Source: an uncultured Mollicutes bacterium
Lineage (GTDB): Bacteria > Bacillota_I > Bacilli_A > ML615J-28 > CAG-313
DNA: 34,858 bases
Reading direction: 5' to 3'
Assembly (NCBI GenBank): GCA_900538885.1
Contig: UQAI01000011.1
Span: 1 to 34,858, forward strand
Positions within the stretch are counted from its first letter, which is position 1; every line of letters begins with the position of its first letter. Positions 8,215 to 16,375 of the stretch are shown one piece after another. The notes under the pieces are model-generated. The model was not told the origin of the DNA. It ran no database searches and saw nothing but the letters and a program-made list of their open reading frames with translations. The position numbers and the translations under genes are program-made.

Positions 8215-8257
8215 AAAAAAGAAGATAACTAGTAATTACTAATCATCTTCTTTTTTT
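8215..8257. terminator. Bidirectional terminator between ddl and the convergent small membrane gene
   Basis: AAAAAAGAAGAT and ATCTTCTTTTTT are perfect 12-base arms, with a further self-complementary TAGTAATTACTA inside. It ends the plus-strand ddl operon. Because both flanks are A/T runs it also serves the minus strand, where its right arm lies inside the last codons of the gene at 8239-8619. Confidence 0.85.
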
Positions 8258-8619
8258 GTATTTTTCTCTTCATCTTCTATTTTACTATTTAAATATGTTG
8301 TTATTATTACTGGAAGCATTGGCAATACTAATGCAATTGAATATATCACATTGGTAAACCCTGGATAAACATGCTTTTTGATGGTAAAAAATAAAAGAAT
8401 GAATGTACCAATTAAACATATATCTTCTAGTATATATAACCATTGATACTTTTTTATTTGAGCTTTATGTTTTTTACACCAATTAAATTTTATTACTAAC
8501 AACAATAGAAGTAATAAACTGTTTATTATTATAGGAACATTTGATTTTCCCCATGTTATAAATAGAATATATATTACTGCTAGAAGGCCCCATCTAATCT
8601 TATCATATGTAGTTTTCAT
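8239..8619 (-). CDS. Small four-helix membrane protein, family unknown
   Basis: A 126-residue protein with four hydrophobic segments at about 9-25, 27-43, 58-82 and 87-109, a basic loop between helices two and three (KKHKAQIKKY), and a short acidic-basic cytoplasmic tail. I recognise no family. The ATG has GAGG about eight bases upstream, and the gene begins five bases after the stop of the AAA ATPase gene, so the two are almost certainly co-transcribed. That ATPase class is not known to need a membrane partner, so a functional link is unproven. The last codons lie inside the convergent terminator hairpin. Confidence 0.65.
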   Translation of the reverse strand: MKTTYDKIRWGLLAVIYILFITWGKSNVPIIINSLLLLLLLVIKFNWCKKHKAQIKKYQWLYILEDICLIGTFILLFFTIKKHVYPGFTNVIYSIALVLPMLPVIITTYLNSKIEDEEKNTKKEDD

Positions 8620-8624
8620 TATAT

Positions 8625-10010
8625 TTACCTCGTCTCACCATATATATCATTTAAACTAATCAAAATATAATCATTAGGATTACTTATATTAAATCCTGTT
8701 TTTGATACAAATCCTAATTTATAATATTCCAATTTTAATGCTTGTAGTTGCTCTTTTTCTTCTCTAACAACCCTATCATCTATTTTAGCATTAGTATATT
8801 TTACTTCATAATATATATAACCATTGCTATCGTTAGTTACAACATCAAATTGGCCATTTACTTTATTTTGTTTGTCATCATACCAGTAGGTACCAATTTC
8901 CATAAAAGAAGGTGTTAGTTTCTTGGCTTTATTAAGTTTTATTAGATATTGCTTGGTTACATCTTCAAATATTTTTGGAATATATATTTCATTTAATTTT
9001 GGTTTTATTATTGTATCGTAAAACTCATTTATTTCTACAACGCTTCTTATATTATAATTTTTAAATATATAGCAATAATAAAACTTTAAGGCATTGCTTT
9101 TTATATAATACATTGTTTTCTTTTTATTTTTTTCAGCATTTATTGGAAATTTTTTTTCTATTAAGTCAAGTGATTGCAGTGCATCCAAGATATAGGCTAT
9201 TTTAGATGTAGACTCTACATGGCTTTTTCTCACTATATCATCATTTTTTTTGAGGCCACTAGCAATAGCCAAGATAACATCGTTTGCGTATTCTATTTTT
9301 CCTAATTCTGTTTTTAAAACATTATTAATCATTAACTCACAATATGAATTTTCTTTCACCATTAACTCTATAATATTTTCATCTGGTGTTTTTGTTTGAT
9401 CAATTTTAGAATTATAGATTGGTTCACCACCAAATACTGAATAAAGTAATAATTTTTCTTCATTATTATAGTTAGGATAATACAAAGAGGATTCATAGTA
9501 GTCATGTTCCTTTAAATGAATTGATTCTGAAAATCTTCCATATAACGGACTATCGTGCTTAATAATATTCAACATTATATCAATTTGTGAACCAGATAGT
9601 ATTAATTTTAGTTTACTATCAAATTTATAAGTATCTATTTTATTTTGAATGATACTATTAACTCCATCAATTTTTTTTAATAAATATGGATATTCATCGA
9701 GGACTAGTACGACTTTTTTATTACTTTTAAAAAGAAAATCTAAAATTTCTTCAAAGTTTCTAAATGTTATATTATATTCAATATTAAATTTTTCTCTAAT
9801 AATACTGGTTAAATCACTAAGTGTGTCAACAACATTTTTTTCCATACATTGATAATTAATTACAATTCCCTCATATGATTCTAAAGCTTTTTTAATTAAA
9901 AAACTTTTTCCAATTCTTCGTCTTCCATATATTAAAACATTTTCTTGTGAATCTTTATTAATGATATGTTTTAATCTTTTAAGTTCTTCTTGTCTTCCGA
10001 TAAATTTCAT
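8625..10010 (-). CDS. AAA-type ATPase with C-terminal DUF234 nuclease-like domain
   Basis: A 461-residue member of the 'archaeal-type' prokaryotic ATPase family (PF01637-like) with a DUF234-like C terminus. Walker A is GRRRIGKS at 29-36, Walker B VLVLDEYPYL at about 101-110, and a sensor segment LILSGSQ follows. A middle winged-helix-like region follows (KSHVESTSKIAYILDALQSLDLIEKK). The C-terminal restriction-endonuclease-like fold shows GQFDVV and YYEVKY, matching the D...ExK pattern of PD-(D/E)XK nucleases. Family members are common in AT-rich gut Firmicutes and archaea, usually with unknown function. The gene has its own near-consensus promoter at 10034-10062 and a strong AGGAGGAG site. 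Together with the following small gene it forms an accessory unit between housekeeping blocks. Confidence 0.88.
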   Translation of the reverse strand: MKFIGRQEELKRLKHIINKDSQENVLIYGRRRIGKSFLIKKALESYEGIVINYQCMEKNVVDTLSDLTSIIREKFNIEYNITFRNFEEILDFLFKSNKKVVLVLDEYPYLLKKIDGVNSIIQNKIDTYKFDSKLKLILSGSQIDIMLNIIKHDSPLYGRFSESIHLKEHDYYESSLYYPNYNNEEKLLLYSVFGGEPIYNSKIDQTKTPDENIIELMVKENSYCELMINNVLKTELGKIEYANDVILAIASGLKKNDDIVRKSHVESTSKIAYILDALQSLDLIEKKFPINAEKNKKKTMYYIKSNALKFYYCYIFKNYNIRSVVEINEFYDTIIKPKLNEIYIPKIFEDVTKQYLIKLNKAKKLTPSFMEIGTYWYDDKQNKVNGQFDVVTNDSNGYIYYEVKYTNAKIDDRVVREEKEQLQALKLEYYKLGFVSKTGFNISNPNDYILISLNDIYGETR

Positions 10011-10033
10011 ATATAACTCCTCCTACTACATAT

Positions 10034-10062
10034 ATTATATAATATTAGAATAGAATTGTCAA
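10034..10062 (-). promoter_or_regulatory. Near-perfect consensus promoter of the ATPase gene
   Basis: TTGACA at 10057-10062, a 17-base spacer and TATAAT at 10034-10039: both hexamers match the housekeeping sigma consensus exactly. The ribosome binding site AGGAGGAG at about 10018-10025 is also very strong, so the downstream ATPase may be highly expressed unless repressed. Confidence 0.9.
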
Positions 10063-10130
10063 TACTTTTAGTCAAAATGATTTTACTAAAAATAATTTGA
10101 CTTATTTTTATCTATTGAAATAAAAGTTTA

Positions 10131-10157
10131 AAAAGCCATCTATATAGATGTGCTTTT
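10131..10157. terminator. Terminator at the 3' end of the FAD/Rieske gene
   Basis: The perfect 14-base palindrome CATCTATATAGATG is flanked by AAAAGC on one side and GCTTTT on the other, giving a stem with A/T tails. It overlaps the last codons and the TAG stop of the oxidoreductase gene at 10140. Confidence 0.7.
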
Positions 10158-11462
10158 GTTTGTCATATTTGTTGTTGCAGGTTCACTAATAAGTGTACCA
10201 TCACTTTCATATTTTGAACCATGGCATGGACATTCCCATACGCCTTCTTCTTCATTCCATTTAAGAGCACTACCTAAATGGGTACATCTCTTATTTGAAA
10301 TAGTTAGAAGATTCTTCATATATCTACCAAGATTTGTAAATAGTTGTTTATTTATTACTACTCTATTTGGATTAAATAATTTTGTATATTCAGTTTCTTT
10401 GTTTAACATTAACTTAGTTAAATTTTTCGCCGCAATCATGGCATTAGTCATTCCCCAAAGATTAAAGCCTGTTGCGATAAAAGTGTTTTTAGAAAAATTA
10501 CTATATGGTCCAATATACGGTATATCATCTAATGTCATACAGTCTTGGTTTACCCACTCATATTCTATATTAGCGTCAGGATAATTCTTTTTAATGAATT
10601 GTCTTATGTTTTTAAAATTTACACCCTTATCACCTGTTTTTCGATCATTACCACCTATTAAGATGTAGTCATGATATTTTCTAAAATATAGCCCACCACT
10701 TACATCACTAATATATGCGCCGTCAAGTTTAGTTTTTGTCTTCGCCGCAATAACATATGATTTTGTTTGATACATTTTTGCATAGTACATGCCTAAATGA
10801 TCAATAAATGGAAAGTGAATAGCTAGTATTATCTTATTGGCTTTAATTTTAAATTTATCAGTATATGCATACTTTGATGTAATTTTTCTTATTTCCGTAT
10901 GTTCATAAATATTAAGTTCTTTAGCTAATTCACTAATTAGTTTTAGAGCGTTGATTTGGGCTTGTTTTGGGTACATTATTGCATTTTGAATATCAAATGG
11001 TAGTTTTACTTTATCTAATATTTGCGTGTCAAATTCTAGGGATTTTAGAACATTTTGTTCATGAATTAATTTTTCACTATTTGTGCAAGTATACATATAT
11101 GCAGGTATTTCTTCATAATCAAAGTTATATTTATTACTTAAATTCTTGTATTCTAGAATTGCGTCCATTGAGGCTGTTAAATATAGTCTTGCTTTTTTAT
11201 ATCCTAATTTTTTGACTCTATCTTGATATAGTGTATCTTGAAGTGAAGTTACTACTGCAGTTGTATTCTTGGTTGCACCAGATCCAATCTTATTTTTTTC
11301 AACTAGCACTACATTAAATCCTGCTTGTTTGAGGTAGTAAGCTGTAAGAATACCAGTAATACCTCCACCAACAACTAAAATATCTGTTTCAATATCACTA
11401 TTAAGAGAATTAAAGGAAGGAAGAGTTACAGTATCTTCCCATATTGATTTGTTTTTATTCAT
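10140..11462 (-). CDS. FAD-dependent oxidoreductase with C-terminal Rieske [2Fe-2S] domain
   Basis: A 440-residue protein of the DAO/glycine-oxidase superfamily. A Rossmann FAD motif ILVVGGGITGILTAYYLK lies at 28-45 and EKNKIGSGATKNTT follows at 55-68. The substrate domain fills the middle, and FIATGFNLWGMTNAMIAAKNL forms the second FAD-contact segment near 330-350. The last 50 residues hold a Rieske site: C393-x-H395, then C411-P-C-H414, spaced as expected for a [2Fe-2S] cluster with two Cys and two His. There is no signal peptide, so the protein is cytoplasmic. Such FAD-Rieske fusions are widespread in Firmicutes; the substrate (an amine or amino acid in relatives) is unknown. It lies just downstream of the SUF operon but has its own promoter. 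Confidence 0.9.
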   Translation of the reverse strand: MNKNKSIWEDTVTLPSFNSLNSDIETDILVVGGGITGILTAYYLKQAGFNVVLVEKNKIGSGATKNTTAVVTSLQDTLYQDRVKKLGYKKARLYLTASMDAILEYKNLSNKYNFDYEEIPAYMYTCTNSEKLIHEQNVLKSLEFDTQILDKVKLPFDIQNAIMYPKQAQINALKLISELAKELNIYEHTEIRKITSKYAYTDKFKIKANKIILAIHFPFIDHLGMYYAKMYQTKSYVIAAKTKTKLDGAYISDVSGGLYFRKYHDYILIGGNDRKTGDKGVNFKNIRQFIKKNYPDANIEYEWVNQDCMTLDDIPYIGPYSNFSKNTFIATGFNLWGMTNAMIAAKNLTKLMLNKETEYTKLFNPNRVVINKQLFTNLGRYMKNLLTISNKRCTHLGSALKWNEEEGVWECPCHGSKYESDGTLISEPATTNMTNKSTSI

Positions 11463-11498
11463 TTTATCACCATTTATATTATTAAATAAAAATAATTA

Positions 11499-11527
11499 TT
11501 TATACTATTAAATTGGTTGGAAAACAA
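11499..11527 (-). promoter_or_regulatory. Promoter of the FAD/Rieske gene
   Basis: TTGTTT at 11522-11527, 17 bases, then TATAAA at 11499-11504, reading leftward. The -35 touches the T tail of the suf operon terminator, so one operon's end abuts the next promoter. Confidence 0.5.
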
Positions 11528-11555
11528 AAAGTGATTCAATTTGAATCACTTTTTT
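11526..11555 (-). terminator. Terminator of the suf operon
   Basis: AAAAAGTGATTC and GAATCACTTTTT form a perfect 12-base stem around a five-base loop, with T runs on the minus strand. It follows the sufB stop immediately. Confidence 0.9.
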
Positions 11556-11556
11556 A

Positions 11557-12966
11557 TTAACCTATTGAATTTTTCATCTCTAGTTTTATTAGTTGATTAA
11601 GTTCTACCGCATATTCCATTGGAAGTTCTTTTGCGAAAGGTTCAATAAAGCCCATAACTATCATTTCTGTTGCTTCTGCTTCAGTTAGCCCTCTACTCAT
11701 TAAATAGAATAATTGTTCTTCATTAACTTTAGACACTGTTGCTTCATGTTCAATATATGAAGTATCATTTTCAACTATATTTGTTGGAACTGTATCACTA
11801 GTTGATGTTTCATCTAAAATAATGGTATCACACTCTACATGTGATTTGGAGTTCTCGGCATTTTTAGCAAGTCTAACCGTACCACGGTAATTTACTTTAC
11901 CACCACCACGACAAATAGATTTAGAAATAATTTGACTAGTTGTATTAGGTGCAAGATGAATCATTTTAGCACCTGTATCTTGAATTTGGCCACTACCAGC
12001 AAAAGCTATTGATACGGTCGTGCCTTTGGCTTTTTCACCAACTAAAATGCAAGCAGGGTATTTCATATTAATATTAGAACCAATGTTACCATCAATCCAT
12101 TCCATATGTCCTTCTTTTTCTACTAAAGCTCTCTTAGTTACAAGATTAATTATGTTGTTAGACCAATTTTGAACAGTAGAATATCTACAATATGCTTTTT
12201 CTTTTACATATATTTCGACTACAGCCGCATGAAGTGAGTAAGCAGAATATTGAGGAGCTGTACATCCTTCAACATAATGAAGGCTAGCTTCATCATCTAC
12301 AATAATTAACGTTCTTTCAAATTGTCCCATTAATTCGGTGTTAATTCTAAAATATGATTGTAGTGGCTTTTCTAGTTTTACACCTTTTGGAACATATATA
12401 AATGATCCACCACTCCATACTGCTGTGTTTAGCGCAGCAAACATGTTATCAGTATATGGTACTACTTTTGCGAAATACTCTTTAACTATTTCAGGATATT
12501 TCTTAACAGCAGTATCAGTATCACAGAATAATACTCCTAATTTTTCTAATTCATTAATTGTATTGTGATATACAACTTCTGATTCAAATTGCGTAGATAC
12601 TCCTGCTAGATACTTTTGTTCAGCTTCTCTTATACCTAATTTATCAAATGTATCTTTAATTGCTTTAGGCACTTCATTCCAGTCTTTTTCAACTTTCTTG
12701 CTTGATTTAATATAATATATATATTCATCAAAATTAATACTATCAAGATTTGGACCAAATTTTGGCCAATTCATTTTTGCGAATTCATGGTAGGCTTTAA
12801 GTCTAATGTCCAACATCCAGTCTGGCTCATTTTTCATTTGTGATATTTTTCTAACAACATCTTCATTTATTCCATGACCAGTATCATAAACATTTTCAAC
12901 TTCAGTTTTAAAGCCGTACTTATAATCACCTACTATTTGACTTATATCTTTTCTTTCGTCATTCAT
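11557..12966 (-). CDS. sufB: Fe-S cluster scaffold protein SufB
   Basis: SufB is the core scaffold of the SufBCD complex on which [4Fe-4S] clusters are built. The reading frame is open up to 13074, but the conserved N terminus begins at MNDERKDISQIVGDYKYGF, so I place the start at 12966, overlapping sufU by eight bases. This gives 469 residues, the normal length. Diagnostic segments are VWSGGSFIYVPKGV, HYVEGCTAP, HLAPNTTSQI, and near the end SHVECDTIILDE (with the conserved cluster/sulfur Cys and Glu) and FYLMSRGLTEAEA. It is the last gene of the operon and is followed by a strong terminator. Confidence 0.97.
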   Translation of the reverse strand: MNDERKDISQIVGDYKYGFKTEVENVYDTGHGINEDVVRKISQMKNEPDWMLDIRLKAYHEFAKMNWPKFGPNLDSINFDEYIYYIKSSKKVEKDWNEVPKAIKDTFDKLGIREAEQKYLAGVSTQFESEVVYHNTINELEKLGVLFCDTDTAVKKYPEIVKEYFAKVVPYTDNMFAALNTAVWSGGSFIYVPKGVKLEKPLQSYFRINTELMGQFERTLIIVDDEASLHYVEGCTAPQYSAYSLHAAVVEIYVKEKAYCRYSTVQNWSNNIINLVTKRALVEKEGHMEWIDGNIGSNINMKYPACILVGEKAKGTTVSIAFAGSGQIQDTGAKMIHLAPNTTSQIISKSICRGGGKVNYRGTVRLAKNAENSKSHVECDTIILDETSTSDTVPTNIVENDTSYIEHEATVSKVNEEQLFYLMSRGLTEAEATEMIVMGFIEPFAKELPMEYAVELNQLIKLEMKNSIG

Positions 12967-13405
12967 GTTCTTCTTTTTCTCCTTCTTCACCAAGTAGTAA
13001 AGCTCCGGCCGCACGCCATGACAAAGTTGCACACTTAGCACGTGGAGGAAAATTATGAATGTTAATATAAACAATTGCTTCTTCTAAACGGTCTTCATCC
13101 TCAGGCATATTACCTTTTATTAATTCATAAAAGTCATTAATAATACTTTCTGCTTCTTTAACTGTTTTTCCTTTTAACACCTCACTCATTACTGAGGCAG
13201 AAGAACAGCAAATAGCACATCCTGTACCATCATGTCTAACATCTTTAATAATGCCATCTTTAACATCTACTTGAACAGTCACATCATCACCACATGAAGG
13301 ATTTTTAAGTCTTAGAGTTTTATAGCCTTCTATTAAACCTTTGTTGCGTGGAAATTTACGATGCTCACTAATTATTTGACCATATAGATTTGATAAATTA
13401 TTCAT
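12959..13405 (-). CDS. sufU: SufU, zinc-dependent sulfur acceptor/transfer protein
   Basis: SufU takes persulfide sulfur from SufS and passes it to SufBCD in Gram-positive bacteria. The zinc ligands are visible: C38 and D40 in PSCGDD, C63 in DGTGCAIC, and C125 in PPRAKCATL. These match Bacillus C41, D43, C66 and C128 after a three-residue shift. The frame is open to a GTG at 13414, but AAGGAG lies eight bases before the ATG at 13405, which I take as the start, giving 148 residues. Only two bases separate it from the sufS stop. The SufU-specific insertion between the second and third Cys distinguishes it from IscU. Confidence 0.96.
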   Translation of the reverse strand: MNNLSNLYGQIISEHRKFPRNKGLIEGYKTLRLKNPSCGDDVTVQVDVKDGIIKDVRHDGTGCAICCSSASVMSEVLKGKTVKEAESIINDFYELIKGNMPEDEDRLEEAIVYINIHNFPPRAKCATLSWRAAGALLLGEEGEKEEHE

Positions 13406-13407
13406 TA

Positions 13408-14607
13408 TTACCACTCCTTAAAATATTCAGCCGCACCTTTAACGGCTTCTACAAACTTTTTAGCATCCTCTAAATCGTTGTATAAATAGAAACAGGCTCT
13501 AAGTGTACCAACGCATTCTAACCATTTGGTGATTAGTTGAGCGCAATGATGTCCTGCTCTTAAAGCAATATGTTCTTGATCAAAAAACGTTGCGGCATCA
13601 TGAGGATGTACATTATTAATGTTGAAAGCAATTGTACCTGTTTCAACAGTTGGATTATATACTGTAACATTGGGTATTTTTAGTAACTCTTCTACCGCAT
13701 ATCTTGTTAGTTCTTTTTCTGTTTTTTGAATCTTGTCATATCCATAATTTTCAATATATTTAATTGCTTCTTTAAAGGCAATCGCCTCCGCAATAGGTGG
13801 AGTACCTGTTTCAAATTTGTATGGAGCATCTTTATAATGAGATTCATACAAATCTACATTGTCATTCATATCTCCACCAAATTCAATTGGTTTCATTTTT
13901 TGAAGTAAATCATATTTGCCATACATAATGCCAAATCCGGTAGGGCCTAACATTTTATGAGCTGAAAAAGCAAGGAAATCAACATCTAATGCTTTAACAT
14001 CTATTTTCATATGAGGTACTGCTTGAGCAGCATCAACAACTACTACAGCACCTACGCTATGAGCAAGATCTATAATTTCTTTTATTGGGGTAATGTATCC
14101 CATAACATTTGATACATATGTAATTGCTACTACCTTGGTTTTATTTGTTAATACTCTTTTGAAACTTTCAACTGTAATTCTACCTGTACTATCAAGTTCA
14201 ATAAATTTTAAAACAGCATTTTTACGTTTGGCAACATTTTGCCAAGGAATAATATTACTATGATGTTCTAATTCGCTCGTAATTATTTCATCACCTTCTT
14301 GAATATTATCAAGGCCATAACTTGAAGCAATTAAGTTTAATCCATTACTAGCACCTTTAGTAAAAACTATTTCTTCAGGTTTAGCATTTAAAAACTTAGC
14401 AGTGATTTCTCTTGTTTCTTCATATTCACAAGTAGCATGATAACTTAATTCATAAACACCACGATTAACATTAACACCATATTTTTCATAGTATTCATCA
14501 ATTTTATCAATTACACATTTTGGTTTTAAAGATGTAGCACATGAATCTAGATAAACTAAAGATGGGTTATTAACTAATACCGGAAAATCTTTCTTTATTT
14601 CATTCAT
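13408..14607 (-). CDS. sufS: Cysteine desulfurase SufS
   Basis: A class-V aminotransferase-fold PLP enzyme that removes sulfur from cysteine as a persulfide for Fe-S assembly. It has 399 residues, full length. HHSNIIPW is at 115-122, the VDAAQAVPH strand at 191-199, the PLP lysine K218 in SAHKMLGPTGFG, and the persulfide cysteine C355 in RAGHHCAQ. The short loop around the cysteine is the group II (SufS/CsdA) type and not NifS/IscS. Placement between sufD and sufU follows the Gram-positive sufCDSUB order. Confidence 0.97.
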   Translation of the reverse strand: MNEIKKDFPVLVNNPSLVYLDSCATSLKPKCVIDKIDEYYEKYGVNVNRGVYELSYHATCEYEETREITAKFLNAKPEEIVFTKGASNGLNLIASSYGLDNIQEGDEIITSELEHHSNIIPWQNVAKRKNAVLKFIELDSTGRITVESFKRVLTNKTKVVAITYVSNVMGYITPIKEIIDLAHSVGAVVVVDAAQAVPHMKIDVKALDVDFLAFSAHKMLGPTGFGIMYGKYDLLQKMKPIEFGGDMNDNVDLYESHYKDAPYKFETGTPPIAEAIAFKEAIKYIENYGYDKIQKTEKELTRYAVEELLKIPNVTVYNPTVETGTIAFNINNVHPHDAATFFDQEHIALRAGHHCAQLITKWLECVGTLRACFYLYNDLEDAKKFVEAVKGAAEYFKEW

Positions 14608-14624
14608 ATTAACATCTCCTTTCT

Positions 14625-15368
14625 TTATATTGCTTTTTCTAAGAATTTATTTAAAATCATTTTTTTAGTTTCATTATCACTTATTTTTTCAACTAGTGGG
14701 GTAATGAAACCCATAATAATTATTTTAGAAGCTTCTTCTTTATTTAGTCCTCTACTCATTAAATAAAATAAATCTTCAGGATTTAATGAGCCAATTGATG
14801 CAGCGTGGTTAGCTATTACATCATATTCATCAATAAACAAATTTGGTAGGGCTTTAATTGATGAAGTTTTATCAAGTGTAAGTCCTTTTGCTTTTTGATG
14901 AGCAACAGCTTTACTGCATCCTTTTTTAATAAAGGCGTTGTTATCAAGTTTAACATTTGCTTTTTCTTTCGCAATAGCGTATACCGAAAGTTCACTAGTT
15001 GTATTAGGAGCTAAATGATTGATATTAGTATAGCTATTATAGTTAGATGAAGCACCACTTAAAGAAACACTTAAGTTTTCAAATAAACTATTTTTTTCTT
15101 TTAAATCACATAATACTTTTATATTAACGTTGTGATCTGTTGTTGTTATGTTATATAGTTTAAATACAGCATTTTGCATTAGTTCAATTTGCATTGTAAA
15201 ATCAATGTCGTGATCTTTAGTATTGTAAACTACCATACTTCCACTTGCTTTTGGCATAACCTTAATTGTCACAGTTTTTGTTTCTTCATCTAAGTCATAT
15301 TTTATTAATGGTGAATTATTACTAATAATATATTCTTTTGTTGAAGGTTTGGTAACTACACTAGTCAT
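14625..15368 (-). CDS. sufD: Short SufD, Fe-S assembly complex subunit
   Basis: SufD pairs with SufB and SufC in the scaffold complex. At 247 residues it lacks most of the N-terminal region of the usual ~430-residue protein, keeping the beta-helix core and C-terminal helices. The beta-helix signature INHLAPNTTSEL lies at about 115-126. ANHAASIGSLNPEDLFYLMSRGL follows at about 187-209, carrying the conserved histidine that faces the SufB cysteine in characterised complexes. IIMGFITPLVEKI is near the end. The start overlaps the sufC stop by eight bases. The sequence is degenerate relative to SufB, as is usual for SufD. The short form looks like genuine reduction, since the frame is intact and follows sufC directly. 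Confidence 0.93.
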   Translation of the reverse strand: MTSVVTKPSTKEYIISNNSPLIKYDLDEETKTVTIKVMPKASGSMVVYNTKDHDIDFTMQIELMQNAVFKLYNITTTDHNVNIKVLCDLKEKNSLFENLSVSLSGASSNYNSYTNINHLAPNTTSELSVYAIAKEKANVKLDNNAFIKKGCSKAVAHQKAKGLTLDKTSSIKALPNLFIDEYDVIANHAASIGSLNPEDLFYLMSRGLNKEEASKIIIMGFITPLVEKISDNETKKMILNKFLEKAI

Positions 15369-16188
15369 TTTTATCTCCTAAATTTTGTTTAACAGCACAA
15401 CTACCTAAGATATTAGGACGTACAGTTTCTTCATCTTCAATACCTAGTTCTTCTTTAATCCAATCATAACCTTCTTGATCAATCTTAGTAATAAGTTCTA
15501 GTCCGCCATCCGCAACAATCTTACCATTTATTAAAATATGAACTTTATCTATTGATAAGTAATCTAATAATCTTTCATAGTGAGTAATAATTAAAGCACC
15601 AAAGTCATTTGATTTCATGTTATTAACATTTTCACCGACAATTTTTAAGGCATCAACATCAAGGCCTGAGTCAATTTCATCAAGAATAGCAAATTTGGGC
15701 TTTAGTAACTTCATTTGAAGGATTTCATTACGCTTTTTTTCGCCACCTGAAAAGCCTTCATTAACATATCTTTGAGGTAAATCCTCACGCATTTTAAGTT
15801 CTTTTACAGCTGTATCAAGTGATTTAATAAACTTAAATAAAGAAATTCTTTCATCTTTGCCAAGTCTTGCTTGCATAGCACTCTTAATGAAATCAGAATT
15901 AGTAACACCTGCTATTTCACTTGGATATTGCATAGCAAGGAATAAACCTTTTCTACTTCTTTCATCGACTGTCATTTTCAAAACATCTTCGCCATCAAGA
16001 AGAATTTCACCTTCAGTTACTTCGTATTTATAATGTCCCATAATAGTGGCTGCAAGTGTAGATTTACCAGTCCCATTAGGTCCCATAATAACATGGAATT
16101 CACCAGTTTCCATTTCAAGATTTACACCTTTTAATATTTCCTTTCCCTCAACACTTACATGTAGATTTTTAATTTGTAATTTAGACAT
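15361..16188 (-). CDS. sufC: Fe-S assembly ATPase SufC
   Basis: SufC is the ABC-type ATPase that drives conformational change of SufB-SufD. Of 275 residues, Walker A GPNGTGKS is at about 36-43 and the Q-loop MQYPSEIAGVTN near 87-98. The signature FSGGEKKRNEILQM includes the SufC-specific EKKR, and Walker B FAILDEIDSGLD and the H-loop THYERLLDY follow. It ends with about 18 residues more than usual after IKEELGIEDEETV, including one cysteine, of unknown meaning. It is the first gene of the operon, behind an extended -10 promoter at 16250-16278. GGAG lies about nine bases before the ATG. Confidence 0.97.
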   Translation of the reverse strand: MSKLQIKNLHVSVEGKEILKGVNLEMETGEFHVIMGPNGTGKSTLAATIMGHYKYEVTEGEILLDGEDVLKMTVDERSRKGLFLAMQYPSEIAGVTNSDFIKSAMQARLGKDERISLFKFIKSLDTAVKELKMREDLPQRYVNEGFSGGEKKRNEILQMKLLKPKFAILDEIDSGLDVDALKIVGENVNNMKSNDFGALIITHYERLLDYLSIDKVHILINGKIVADGGLELITKIDQEGYDWIKEELGIEDEETVRPNILGSCAVKQNLGDKND

Positions 16189-16249
16189 ATTCCATATCTC
16201 CTTTACTGACTTTATATGTTTATATTTTATTAATCCTTTTAGCTAATAT

Positions 16250-16278
16250 ATTATACCAAATTTTTGTAAATTTTGCAA
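16250..16278 (-). promoter_or_regulatory. Promoter of the sufCDSUB operon
   Basis: TTGCAA at 16273-16278, 17 bases, and TATAAT at 16250-16255, with TGG just before the -10 (extended -10). The interval is rich in runs of A and T but shows no clear regulator site that I can name. Confidence 0.8.
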
Positions 16279-16339
16279 ATGAATAATTAAATATATATCT
16301 TTAGTATAACCTATTCATTGTTTTTTTACTAGTAAACTT

Positions 16340-16375
16340 TTAAAAAGGTATATTCATTTTTCAAGAATACACCTT
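16340..16375 (-). terminator. Terminator of the lipoprotein/membrane protein operon
   Basis: On the minus strand AAGGTGTATTC pairs with GAATATACCTT (one mismatch) around a nine-base loop, followed by TTT. Its first bases overlap the TAA stop at 16374. A perfect palindrome TTTACTAGTAAA lies just beyond at about 16325-16336. Confidence 0.65.

Noticed and set aside
10150..10584. A 144-codon plus-strand open frame opposite the Rieske end of the FAD oxidoreductase
   Set aside because: The minus strand encodes intact FAD and Rieske motifs here; the opposite frame is a composition shadow.
12967..13074. An upstream extension of SufB of 36 residues
   Set aside because: The extension overlaps sufU coding sequence, resembles no SufB N terminus, and the conserved protein begins at 12966.
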